Shown: piece by piece, positions 51,270-62,827 of the stretch
Layout of the letters: each line of letters opens with the position of its first letter
Position numbering within the stretch: the stretch's first letter is position 1
Assembly (NCBI GenBank): GCA_019843655.1
Contig: JACDQD010000005.1
Coordinates: 2,445,575 to 2,509,574, forward strand
Reading direction: 5' to 3'
DNA from: Lethocerus indicus
Taxonomy: Eukaryota; Arthropoda; Insecta; Hemiptera; Belostomatidae
Length of the DNA: 64,000 nt
Notes under the pieces: generated by a model
What the model saw: only the letters and a program-made list of their open reading frames with translations
Database searches by the model: none
Told to the model about the DNA's origin: nothing
Made by a program: the position numbers and the translations under genes

Positions 51270-51301
51270 GTGCACGTACTGCGTGATACGTACACGTGCA
51301 C
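51270..51301. repeat. Inverted repeat GTGCACGT / ACGTGCAC
   Basis: Eight-base arms at 51270-51277 and 51294-51301. The right arm overlaps CACGTG (an E-box). The 16-nt loop contains a further GTAC-rich symmetry. Confidence 0.45.
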
Positions 51302-54300
51302 TGACTGCTGGAAAGGAATCAAGAAAACACACGTCCAAATAGATATAGTAAATTTGAAAACGTAAATGGGGCGAGCATTACGTCTATTGCCGCTCATTGA
51401 ATCCTGTCCTCTCAAGTTTTACATGACCACACAGTTATAACACAAATTACTGTGTCAAGTGCAAACAACGGTGTTGTTTAGTTCGTTTTTTGGTTGCTGT
51501 GTAATAGTTCCGCACGTGTACATACACAGCGTGTACGACGCTCTTACTCTTCCTGTTTCGTCTTTTGTGCATCAGAGTAGTGGCATTGAGTTGGACCGCA
51601 TTGAGCAGTATCGTGGTTAGTACCAAGTAAAAAACGAAAAGTAAACTAACGTTAAGGAAATTACATCATCTCTCGTTTCAGTATTACATAGGATAACTGT
51701 GATTAGATGCTCAAATTATTTCGTGATTACATCGGATAGTTTTATTATTTTATTCGGTTGTAGGCCCGTCCATGATTATACGTCAGCGACTTGATTACAC
51801 TTACGATGGTAAGTGGGGTTACGTAATCCTTTTAATTAAAGATTGTAACTACAAATTCTATAATATGAACATAACTGTTCCTACATGAACAAATTAGCAT
51901 TGACAGTGGTATAATTAGATGCAAATGAATTGATCGTAGACTCTTGTTGAAAACCTTTGCACGATACCTAGTTTCGTACTGACGACAAAAGGTTGCGTGT
52001 TTTGCGTAAGCGTTTTTAAAAAGAGTTGGGAAACATTACAAAACGGAGCCTAAGTCATGTCCCAATTCTAGCTTTACCAATCTCGCTGGTTATCGGATTG
52101 GATACGGGGCGGATTGGCTTTCCGCATTCTTAAACCGGTTTCGGCTTCGCCTTCGAATTTTCGGTCCGGTTGTATCTCCCAAGTGTATTGCGTTTCCTGC
52201 AGTGAACAAAGCGTTCCGGCGTTACGCCTTGTTGTTCTTACCACTTGCCATACCCCAAAAAATATAAGTAAAATTGTTGCATAGTAACTGTTGGGCCGGT
52301 TACGCTTTATACACCTTTAATAAACATGCCTCATAAGTGGATAATTATACTCAAAGGTTTTTGGAATTATTGTGACACATTTGCCTTGTAAATGATTGGT
52401 ATGGCACCGTGTTATTGTTTCTTTTAACTACTGTCCATCGAATTATTCCACCAGCGCGCCTGTTTACGGTGAGCTGTAGATAAATAGAGCAAGACCTAAA
52501 GCCCTTTCAATTCCATTTCGAAATCATACAAACAAATATTAATAAAATAGTTTTTGGGAACAACTATTTCCACTGATTATATTGGTTTTATGTTAGTTCT
52601 GACGGCTTCTCCCCATCTTCAGTAGAATTCCATCAAGATATTACTAAGCCCATTTCAGCGAGTGGATATAGTTCATCACCGAAATTATGGTATTCTAACC
52701 TCTGGAGAGTCACCCAACAGTTATCTTAAATTAATTAATCAGATATACACTTCTAATTCAGATCCATTTAGGAAGTCAAAATACGTTTACAAAGTAATAC
52801 AAGTGTCATAAGAATTAAATAACTCCAGGGATATAACTTTCCTCCTTCTTATTACTTTTAAGGCTGGACAGTTTGCTTAGTGAAAATTAGAAGAAAATGA
52901 AAACTGAGTAAAAAAATATTGTTTGGGGCCTATTTTTGAAGAGAAAGCTTTGGATATTTACATTGTGTAGCGTGTTGTGTTGGTAACGTGAGGCAAGCGC
53001 GGCGGCGCGTTGAGCAATGCGCCCCCGAACATTGTACACGCACTCGCGCACGCCTTGTTAATCTCACGTTTCGACATAATCGACGCTGCGTCGGTTCCCC
53101 GTCGCTATGACAATAATAAAAACTATAAAAGACGCGGTCATCCCTGTTATGCCTTCCACCAGGCCCCAATCTGTTGCGGGGCGTTCACGGTCTCATTCGA
53201 ATATTCGGTTTGTGTAGCCACGGTGGAAATTTGTCACGTCTTTTGTATGGCAGCCCCAAATACCATTTTCTTGTTAGAAATTGTTTCACCAAGTCCATTT
53301 TCTTTCCAGTCTTTGCAGAGCTGCCCCCCTCCCCATCGGTCCATTGACTTAATCCTTCTGGTATCCTGCAGCATACACTGTTGCCTTTTAACTTTCCTGT
53401 CTTTATTTATTTATCTTTTATAATTTGACGATTTAAACCTGGCTGTTTTTCTAACACTGTTTGTTTTGAGCCTCTTTAGAACGTGTTTGGGCCATAAAAT
53501 GTTTACTGGGGGATTTTTTCCACTAGGAGGATCACATACTTTGAGGGGGTTTAGATACTGATAGGTTTATATCAAATCCGTGTTGGATTTGAGGAAAAAC
53601 CTTGAGAAACATTTTAGTTCAATTTTACTATTTTCGAATAGATTCCTAGTCCAATGTCCTTTGGTGTAGTGCTGCACAAGGCACTTATTAAGATCATGGG
53701 TCGTTTCCTTATTGTTTATAGTGCTGCTCGGTCCTAATCCACGTTCGACCGGACGTTACAACGCCTCTTTTCTTACCGTTCATGTTGTCCAGTAACTAAT
53801 GGAATAATACATTACGCTCGTATTGTGCAACCCGTGGGCGAAGGTGAAAGTCGTAAGTCAAGGTTAAATTGCAGAAGGGGAAAAAAATTACCCCGCAGTT
53901 TCTTATTGTGGCGTGCGGTAGGATATGGTGCTGCGGTGGTCGAACGGACCATTAAATTCGACACGTAAGTTGGCAACACCGCTTTTCTGGCCCACTATTT
54001 CGGTCGCGCGCCTCCTTCGCCCCAAACTCTCAACACCTCGGCTTATGATTTATTTATCGGCCGGTGACTATTTTAAGATAAAAGGGGAGAAGAAAGAGAC
54101 ATTTTTCTATTTTTATATAGCGGGAAGATTTTGATAAAAACGATGAACTTGAACTTGAAGCTTCCGTTCAGTAATTCATAAATCGTTCTGTGAATGCAAA
54201 TGAACGAAAAATGAATTTTTTCTACAAGTATTATTCTCTTATCTAAATGACGCCAATGGGGTAAAATAAAAATCGCCTAGCGAATAACGAGTATTGAGTA

Positions 54301-55110
54301 TTATTTGTTTCATTCTATTATTTGATTGAAGTAAATTTTTATAGACTGTATGCATATTAAAGTTAAACAAAGTATTAAATAATATAAATTATGCAGTAAA
54401 TAATGGATAGTAAATAAGCTTATTGCGCCTAATGTGCCTTCCCCCTTAAAAGGGGGGAAAAATGTTGGAGCGCATAACCCAAAAAGTAATCCCCCAAACA
54501 TTTTTGGTACTAATGAACACTTATGCTGAAAGCTTAAGGCACATTATATGAGGGTCCTCCTCTATACTTCAGAACTTTGCCTCTTTCAAGAAAACCGCAG
54601 GTATGAAAATGCGGGCGGAAAAATTTATCGAGTTCTTTTAAATCCAGCGGTAGAGCTAAAATATACAAAGGTGCTTTAAGGAACAACGTATTCATATATT
54701 TGTAGTGAGTTTTGAACAGTCCTCGTGACAATTTCCGTTGTATCAAAAATCGTTGATTTGCCCCCATTTCCTGTCCACCTTCCCTTCGTCCCACTTATAA
54801 CGTCCAGGATCGTTGTGTAGTCCGGTCACAAAGCACCGTTACGTTCCTTTATAATTAGATACTGCGTATACTCGACACTATTAATATTGTTATGCGGTTA
54901 CATCATACTAACATTTCCGGCTGCGCCTTCACAGAGATTTCTGTGTTATGTGTTATTGTTTTATAAAAACAAATATTTGCAATATTGAGGTATTCCTGAA
55001 TTACGCTCTATGTGGGATTTCCCTCAAGGGAATGTACCATGCCAGTAAAACCGCGTATTTCACTGATTTTTGCAGTGTTTATGGTATCCATTTTCTTTAT
55101 AAGTATTTAT

Positions 55111-55132
55111 ATATCATATCTAAATATGATAT
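55111..55132. repeat. 9-bp AT-rich hairpin
   Basis: ATATCATAT (55111-55119) and ATATGATAT (55124-55132) around CTAA. Probably incidental in AT-rich DNA. Confidence 0.35.
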
Positions 55133-56816
55133 TAAATGTCGTCTGATGCAAGTGACTAAAAAGATGATGTTCGAATATCTTCGAGGAGAAAAATTTTTCC
55201 TTAATAAAATACAAGGAAATTTTTCAGTCCATTGAAAAATTGATATTCTGGCGCTTCTGAATAGAAAAATTATATTGGCTAAATTGTGTCCTTTGAACAA
55301 CAGTGGGAAAATTCTTGAAATATTTTGCTCGTTTCTGACTGCTCCCGGTACCCGAGGAAATGGGGAAAAACACGATGGTCTCCCTCGTAATTGGGAACCG
55401 CTACATACATCCATAAGCTTTCGGACACAGACTAACGAGCGGATGCTTGTCCGTTGTAACAATTTAGTAACCTGGTAGGGATAGTAAATGTCCATCATTG
55501 TAATGGTGCAATGTAGGGCTGACCCGAACATGTCAGACACGCGGCCGGCCTCCCGGCGTAATCACCGACGAGCACTATAGATAGGAGCCCTGTATATCAT
55601 CTACCAGTCCCAACATTATTACGGTGGATTTTATAATTTAAGTAATCTTATACTGTCAGTAGGCAGCAACAATTAATAATGTCTGAATGTGTCTGTTCGC
55701 TTGGTAGGAAGAAGGTTAAGGTTTTACCAAGTAGTTCGTATTTTTATTATTTGGTAATTCAAATGGATAATGACTTGTTTTGTATTGAAAAAAAAAATGT
55801 TTGACACGGCCGGCCGGTCGGGTTGTTTGTTGAGCAAGAGCGGTCGGGACATTCAGAAAGCCGAGGAAGCTTTCACCTGTCGTGCTGTCAGAGTTGGCTC
55901 TGTTGCCTCACGGTGTCCCACTGCCTCCCAACCTCACTTTACCACATACCTGCATAGTCGAACAAATACAATTCGCGAGCCGGCCGCCTACAGGGATGAC
56001 GACAGCGTTTTTCGCGCTAATTTGTCGCCTATAAACAAGGCTTAATATAAGATTCGACGGGCGAACGCCGCGTATACGTCGATTCGTCATGTCGCCGGGT
56101 GTACACATTTTCGTATGAGTCATGTTTTCTGGGCCTATCTTTGGAACCGAAAAATAATGGTTTAAATCCGTTTATCGTGGGACTTATACTTTCCGGCCAA
56201 ATAACAATGAGAGATGGAACAGTAATTCTGTTTAGAACTGATATTGGTACATCGACCGATGATGACGTTGGAAACAGGAATTCGAAGCACACATTAGCTT
56301 GACGATAAATCATGTTGATTCATAGGCGTCAGGAATGTTGGAAAAATATGTCTTCCAGGATTGTACTTGCCGTGACGTTGATTCAGTCGCACGTTGATTC
56401 CAGCTTGTTGGTTTTTTTTTTTGGTAGTTTTCAGGAGTTAACTACCACTCATTTCGCCGTCCATCTATCCCCATCCAACTTCGTATTGGTTTCTCTCTCA
56501 GAGTCCGTCAGCTACCTCCCTGTTCGCCCCCCGTCCCACCTACCTGGCTCAGCGCAACTTCAATCTCGCTTTCCGTTTTTTTCTTTCTTAAAATGCCATT
56601 TGCAGACCAATCTCGCTTTGAGCGCACCCTTTTAACTGCTGCAAGCGTTCGCATTTTTTGCCATCTCTACTCTCAACATTTTCATTTCGAAGGCGTCCGG
56701 AAAATTGTACATTTAATTCTAACCGCGTATTGTAAAAGTAAAAAGGCCACTGCTGGCGATGATGAGATTGACTGTTCGTTTACGGTGCTGATTAAAATTG
56801 TTTTATGATTGAAAAT

Positions 56817-56880
56817 CGCCGGCATAGCTGAGGTAACAAGAGGCGTCCCGTGCAGGCGGGTTCGATACAGCGGACCGAAT
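56817..56880 (+). repeat. tRNA-derived relic or SINE head
   Basis: TAGCTGAGG at 56825-56833 resembles an RNA polymerase III A box. GGTTCGATAC at 56859-56868 resembles a B box with one mismatch, at tRNA-like spacing (about 34 bp). CCCG and CGGG between them could pair. There is no clean cloverleaf or acceptor stem, so a working tRNA is unlikely; a tRNA-derived SINE head or tRNA pseudogene is the better reading. Confidence 0.42.
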
Positions 56881-59049
56881 TTTCATACGATCGCTAATAA
56901 TGAGTTGATCTCCAGTTACAAAGTACAGTTGAAAAAGGTTAAATCTTTGTTACGGTATTAGTAAAAGTCCGTTTCTGTCGTGTAAGCCACTAAATGAAGT
57001 CAATTTTGTTTCACTTTTTATTTTAAGTCGGAACAACAATTTTTTAAATTATATTCAATGACAGTGCGATTTCTTAACACAAATGTACTTTTAACGGAGA
57101 ATCTTCCCATCGTGAACTCCCGCTCCAGCTCTTATTAGATAGTAAGGAAATCATGTGGCCAGTTCCTCTTAAGCCGGTGTTCGGGATTTACAGGAAGGCG
57201 ATGAGAAACATTCGGTTAGAAACATAAGGTGGGTCGTTAACAACTTTACGAAGGATGATAGATTGCAATGGTTGAATCTTGCAGGAGTTAGACAGTTTGG
57301 CGGATGCCCACAGCTCAATTACCGTAATTCGTCGCTTACCGAGACCGAGTAACGATCTGCGATAGTCGAGCCCGGGGCAAAGATTTACCGAGGGCGTTTA
57401 TCCTCTACTTAATTAGCCCAAAAATAGGTTTTTTTTATTTATGAGCGTGCGGTTGGGGGCGGTTTAGATGGATGCTAAACGGGCGCCGTGATACCCAGTT
57501 GGGCTGATGACTAATTAAATAGCCGACCTGCCGGCAAGTCGATTAACCGAGCGGCCCTGCAGCTCGCGCACCCCCAGCGTTATTACGTCCGCACCGTTAC
57601 TGATGACCCAGTCGTTATCTCTCATCCTGCCCCTTCCTCCGTTTACCAATTTAAAACCCTTCCCCAACACCTTATTGCTGGAGCCTAGATAAAAATGAAA
57701 CGACGTACACTAATATATGTTGAAAATATTATTAGAAGGTATTTAAAACGATTTGTTAAGATTTTCTGTAGATGATTATATATATATTTTTAATTTGTTG
57801 AGCATGCAACATAACTTATCTATTGTTAATTATGTTAAATTTTAAAAAAGACTATCAATTATTGGAGTCATTGGAGATCGCCAGCGGTGCGAGTTCTATT
57901 ATCGATCATAATAAATCCTGGGTGTTAAACATGAGTTAGATTAAGATAAGGATAATTCTAGATGGGCCTTCTTTTTTAGGCAGCTAAATATTTAATAGGA
58001 TTAGGGGAGTTTTTATGGAAAAGTCGGTGTTCAGTAAATTCGTGGGAAAAAAATTACTAAATTAATGGGACTATTAATAATTCAATAATTTTTTTATGTA
58101 CAGTAATAAAGTGAAAAGTGCCGTGTTTATTATTTGTTGATATGTTTCTTTTATTTATTTAATAATTTGGCTTTATTTGGCGCCTGAGTCGGTTCTACCT
58201 TTTACGAATTAGGTACGAATTTTAGTACGTTAATTTTATTGATGGAATAATGATTATACGTATGAACTAAAGTGACCCCCCGAGTTCGATGCCTCCTGGC
58301 AGTAGTTAAAATGTCCATTCAATTATAAATTTGAAATTATCTCGGTCTGTTATTAGGTATATATTAGGTATATATTTGCTACCGGATTCATTGTTTCCGT
58401 TCCTTGCGTTATGTAAGTAAAGACACAAAGAACAACAGTCTGTCAGTTAACTGCGTCTTCAAAGCTTAATCTGTGTCGAATTCCTGTGTGCTCTTTTTAG
58501 TTAATAGTTAACAATAATTACTCCTTCCTGAATTATACGGGAGAAAGTCAACCCCGTTGGTGAGAACTGTGTGATTACTATTGTTAGGATAAATAAATCC
58601 GGTGTTGAGGGTATTAATAATGATGGTGGTGGGGTTGGTGGCGGGTGGAAGGAACGGGGGGGGAAACCGGTTTTATCGTCGAGTTCTAATGAGAGCGGGT
58701 CGGGGCCCGTTAAAATTTAATACTGCCATAAAAGGAGTGGCCGTCACTGTAATTAGCGCCGTAAACCTGGATGAGGAGGCCCCGGGCCCCTGAAGAATTA
58801 ACGACCCGCCCATTTGAATATCCTCGACGACAGTGTTGTCAACCCCATCTCATCCACTACGCCGCGCGCTCAGATTTTGAAACATATATGCATGCTTTGA
58901 GACTATTTAATGGGGTAAAATAATTACGGTTAATAATTACGGTCTTGCTGGCCCGTAAAAAGACTTATGGCCAATCCATTTTTTCCTCTTTTTTACTTTA
59001 TAAACCCGATTTCTTTTACCTCTATGTATATTAATAAACAGTTTTATTA

Positions 59050-59057
59050 TGACGTCA
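59050..59057. promoter_or_regulatory. Single palindromic CRE-like site TGACGTCA
   Basis: Full 8-bp CRE-type palindrome in AT-rich spacer. Alone it is weak evidence for function. Confidence 0.2.
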
Positions 59058-60127
59058 TGATTACAAAATTAAAGTAAAAGAACGATCGCGTGAGGACTTG
59101 CATGGTCATCTCTGGAATTTTAAGGCTGGTTGGATCCCCAGCTCTCTGCAAAAATACCGGGGGCTGATTAGAAAGGAATATTATCGCGTACAAAATATTC
59201 TACAACTACTACAAAAAACAATAGAAACTAATATAAATAGGTATAAATTTGTACCTTTCAAAGGATAACTGATTAGTGAGGTGTCTAGACGGTGGCCGGT
59301 GAAGCATCCCAAATGGCTTTATTGTACGATGGAAGAAATTAGTAATGAACTATTTTAGTAATAATTTCTCTTCCAGGATGATATCGAACCACACATGGAT
59401 CACCAAGCAAAATTGTTGTACCGTAGACATGTGCTCCTTATTTCCTCAGATCTTTATATCGGAGATTCATACAATTTTTCCGACTACGCACTGAATTTTG
59501 CGTAACGAGACTGCCCATACTGGCGGTTTTCCTAACCCTAACCCCCGCGTCCCACTTTGTAACTTTACAGCTTTTTTTTTCAAAATATCCGACAAATTAG
59601 AATGTTTAAAATTTAATGGGACCGCGGGATAACAATTTCCCACCGGGTCTTTTGAGAACCTCCTTTGTTTTATCATAAATTCCCACCCAATTTATTCTCG
59701 TTTTAGACGCGCGACTCGCCATTAAATTTTAATCGCGAGGGCCATTTTTAATCTTGAATATTATTTATGTATTACAAACACGTATATATACACGTATCAT
59801 CAATGGCCAGGAATTCGAAATACGGATTACTTTAGGATAATGGTCCCAAATAATTGTGGATTTAGTTAGATTCTTACAGACTATTTATTTTTATAATTGC
59901 ACTGCAAGATATTTATGGATAAATACGTGAGGATTTGGAATATCATTTTTTTTATGGTTTTCTCTGTGAGAAAAGAAGCTAAGTAAGCTAACGAGCGTTT
60001 TTTTTATTTGTATTTATTAAAACCAATACATTTGTCATTTTTGATCATTATATCATATTGTATTTTTCTCGATACTTTCTACAAAACTGTATAAATGCTT
60101 ATATCGCCTGACTCGGTGGTGATAACA

Positions 60128-60147
60128 CCAACGTCATTTGACGTTGG
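60128..60147. promoter_or_regulatory. 20-bp inverted repeat with two TGACGTTGG half-sites
   Basis: CCAACGTCA and TGACGTTGG are exact complements separated by TT, placing two CRE-type TGACGT half-sites head to head. GGTGATAACACC, a second small inverted motif, abuts on the left (60118-60129). CAATTGAATGTCAAT follows. The dense symmetry within about 40 bp is unusual for this AT-rich region. Confidence 0.5.
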
Positions 60148-61696
60148 ACAATTGAATGTCAATCGTTTAGCTTACGCTCCAATCAATTCCAAATTGGATT
60201 GCGTCCTACACTTCAATGTTCAACTTTTGTTCGAACTTTACTGCAAACTTTTATATATTTAGTTTTTCTGTCTCGGTTTTTTATCCAGTACTTTCTCTGT
60301 CGTTTTGTTCTTGCTCACTTGCATCGGACGCTGCAGATCTCTATCCAATAATCCTTTCCTCGCTTCGTCTTCGAAGTAGATAATGTGGAAGGAGGAGAAG
60401 AAAAAAAGGAGAGTGACAGAGAGATAGGGAGATATGGTGTGTGTTAGCGAGAGGGGGATAGAGGGGACCGACCGTGTCGTTTCAATTTCGGGATCAAGGT
60501 CGACGCGCTACCGAACGTTTGAGGTTTTCCCGAGCCAGTCCAATTTCCACCACAGACCGCCCAACCTAATAAAACGCGGCCCCGTTTTATTTATCCAACA
60601 GCACTTAGCCGACAGTTCCACTGGTAATACAGGAATGTTATAATTAGACGTTGTGAAACAATAATTTTACAGAAAGTACTGCAAAGAGCTACACACGAAT
60701 CTACGTTTAAGAGACAGAAATATTATTAGTCTTTTGATCTACAATTTCATCTTATACGGATCTGTTGGATCTATTAAATCTGTAGTCTTTGGTTAGCGTT
60801 ATTATTTACAACACGAGTTAGGTCCCACCCAAAAGTCAATCGTTCCTTCATGAATTGTTCCTTATCCGGGCCTACTCGTCTGTATAAGGAACCAGTTGTA
60901 GAGGGATCATCTGGAATTAACGCTATATTTATAATTTAAAACGATTATATATATTAGTGTGAATCTTATCAGTGCGAACATTTTCCTGAACTAATCGGGA
61001 CTAGAACCAATAAGAACTTATATCTAAATGAGTATGCATTCTGATTATATGCAGGCTAAAATTATACTTGACAACCTGCGGTGATATTTACATAAAACAA
61101 TTTGAAAGAGTCTAACAAAGCGTATTACTCGTCCTCCGCGATACCGTTCTCAGGTACGATAACGTGTTCCGTCCGAACACTGGGACACAGTATTGTTTTA
61201 AAAGCTTGTGAGGCTCGCGTCGGGTGGGAAGACTATATTTACTTTCGGAGGTAGAGATCTTATTGTATTTTTAAATTGTGAGTCGGACCAAAAAAATAAA
61301 AGAAAAAACTAAACCGCTGGCAAGCTCCCTTAAGAAAGCGGTCGAATATACTTAGCGGGACATGGGGTTTCTCGGAGGAAGTAAGGGCGTTCTCGGGTAA
61401 TGCCCGTATTAATATTCCGTCAGTGGCGCCGCTCCTTAAAAGCTTGTCACTCCGGTTCACAGTCAAACCGGGGTCCCCTTTCTCGCCGACCCCTCCGTCC
61501 GAATTATCCGCCTATCAATTAAGAAAGGATCAAATGAAACGGATAATCGATCCTTGAGTTGGTCGGTGGCGGCAGGGATTGGTTGCCCGGTCATTAAATT
61601 GTTGCCAACCTAGCCCAACCTGTTATTTTTCATCCGCCGGGAATTTGACCGCACCGCTCGGAAAGTACGAGATGAGTACGACCATTAAGGATCTAT

Positions 61697-61940
61697 TCTT
61701 TTCTTTTTATTTATCGTACAATCAATGTTTATAGTTATAACTATAATTGCGGAAAGTTCATTTTTGTATCTCTTGTTTCTCTCGATTAAAGAAGCCACTT
61801 CTGACGCCTATCCCGGCTGCAGAAGATCTATAGGCCGGTGACGTTTATGCCGCAGTGGGGGAGATAATGGATGGGTAGCGGAGGACTCAACGATTGAATT
61901 AGGATGAGGGGTGTGACTGAAACCTTAGGAACCGGGATTT
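61697..61940 (+). repeat. Dispersed repeat family, copy C (longest)
   Basis: It contains the left end shared with copy B (TTATTTATCGTACAATCAA), the central GACGTTTATGCCG shared with copy A, and a diverged right end (GGATGGGTAGCGGAGG, GGAACCGGGATT). It is the only copy with all three blocks and so gives the best estimate of the element's length, at least about 240 bp. It lies about 0.8 kb upstream of ratchet site 2, with no obvious functional link. Confidence 0.55.
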
Positions 61941-62730
61941 TATTAAGTTTAAGAAAATATATCTGTTCGTTGGACAGCGTGTTTGGTTACGATCACGTCA
62001 GAGTTCTTCCATACTAAATGCGTTCATTTTATCGCAACCGTTTTTGCTAGATTCGCATCGATTACTTAGTTCTTTAGCGCTTATATATTACATTTTTATT
62101 GTGGATTCCTTTTATCCATGTATGCGTAGGCCGGTATTTTTTGTGCATATTATAACAAATATCCTGTACTAATTAAAATAAGTAAATATTATTTTACATT
62201 TGGTGTGGCTCACGTTCGATCCCAATTAGTCAGTTTCCAATCGATTTCGAATTTGAAATAAAAATATATAAGTTATGCAAAATGTTTATTACGAATGATA
62301 TGGTGTTCTGCACACATGTATTGCATTCGATTTGATAGAAAAAAGTATGTGGCGTTCTTTAGTAAAGGAAGGTTTACCGAAACATTAGAGAAACAGTGGA
62401 TACACGTGTTCTTATTATCATTCTACAAAGAAGAAGAACAACTTTCCTGTTACACTTTTGTTAGTAATGGAGACCAACCGATGGCGACAGGAAGCTATAT
62501 ATATGTATATATGCGGCCTTACTTGTGTGTTGAATACTTATTGACTTATTGTTTTGGTTTGTACACAACTTGTTTATTAACTTATGCGAGGGCGCAATAA
62601 GAATTGCTATAAGAAGTGCTAAAAAATTCCTACCAGTTGGTGTTGAAACGATATTTTTCTATTTTTTCAATGTTTAATACACAAACCAAACATTGTAATT
62701 ATTCTATGCGCACACATTAATTGAATCCGT

Positions 62731-62762
62731 TGCTAATTTTTATTTTCGTTTTACAGGTAAGC
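62731..62762 (+). promoter_or_regulatory. Recursive (ratchet) splice site 2: acceptor fused to donor
   Basis: A CTAAT branch-point-like motif at 62733-62737 is followed by a T-rich tract, then CAG at 62754-62756 and immediately the donor GTAAGC at 62757-62762. Branch A to AG distance is about 20 nt. The pyrimidine tract contains a few purines but is dominated by T. The donor differs from the strict GTAAGT consensus only at its sixth base. It lies on the same strand as the site at 34957 and 27.8 kb downstream, a plausible step length for a giant intron. A GTAAGT donor follows at 62822. Confidence 0.62.
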
Positions 62763-62821
62763 CGATTTGTCAATAAATTGATTCAGTTGGAACCGTTGTG
62801 AACTATGCAAAGGGTAACTAT
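62757..62821 (+). other. Candidate RS-exon downstream of ratchet site 2
   Basis: 65 nt separate the regenerated donor at 62757 from a perfect GTAAGT at 62822-62827, whose exonic side (CTAT) is weak. An alternative donor, AGG|GTAACT, lies at 62813/62814. The spacing resembles the candidate RS-exon at 34957, so the two sites share one architecture. Nothing suggests coding function. Confidence 0.38.
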
Positions 62822-62827
62822 GTAAGT

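Larger units (their letters stand above)
47691..56816. other. Long AT-rich spacer with GC patches
   Basis: Patches at 49160-49400, 52060-52230, 52980-53180, 53920-54060 and 55790-56100. Palindromes at 49596, 51270 and 55111; repeat copy at 48890. No gene supported. Confidence 0.4.
56881..61696. other. Spacer and GC islands
   Basis: GC islands 57280-57640, 58600-58810 and 61320-61660. A single CRE at 59050, a symmetric cluster at 60118-60147, and a repeated TATTAGGTATATA word at 58354-58378. No gene supported. Confidence 0.4.
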
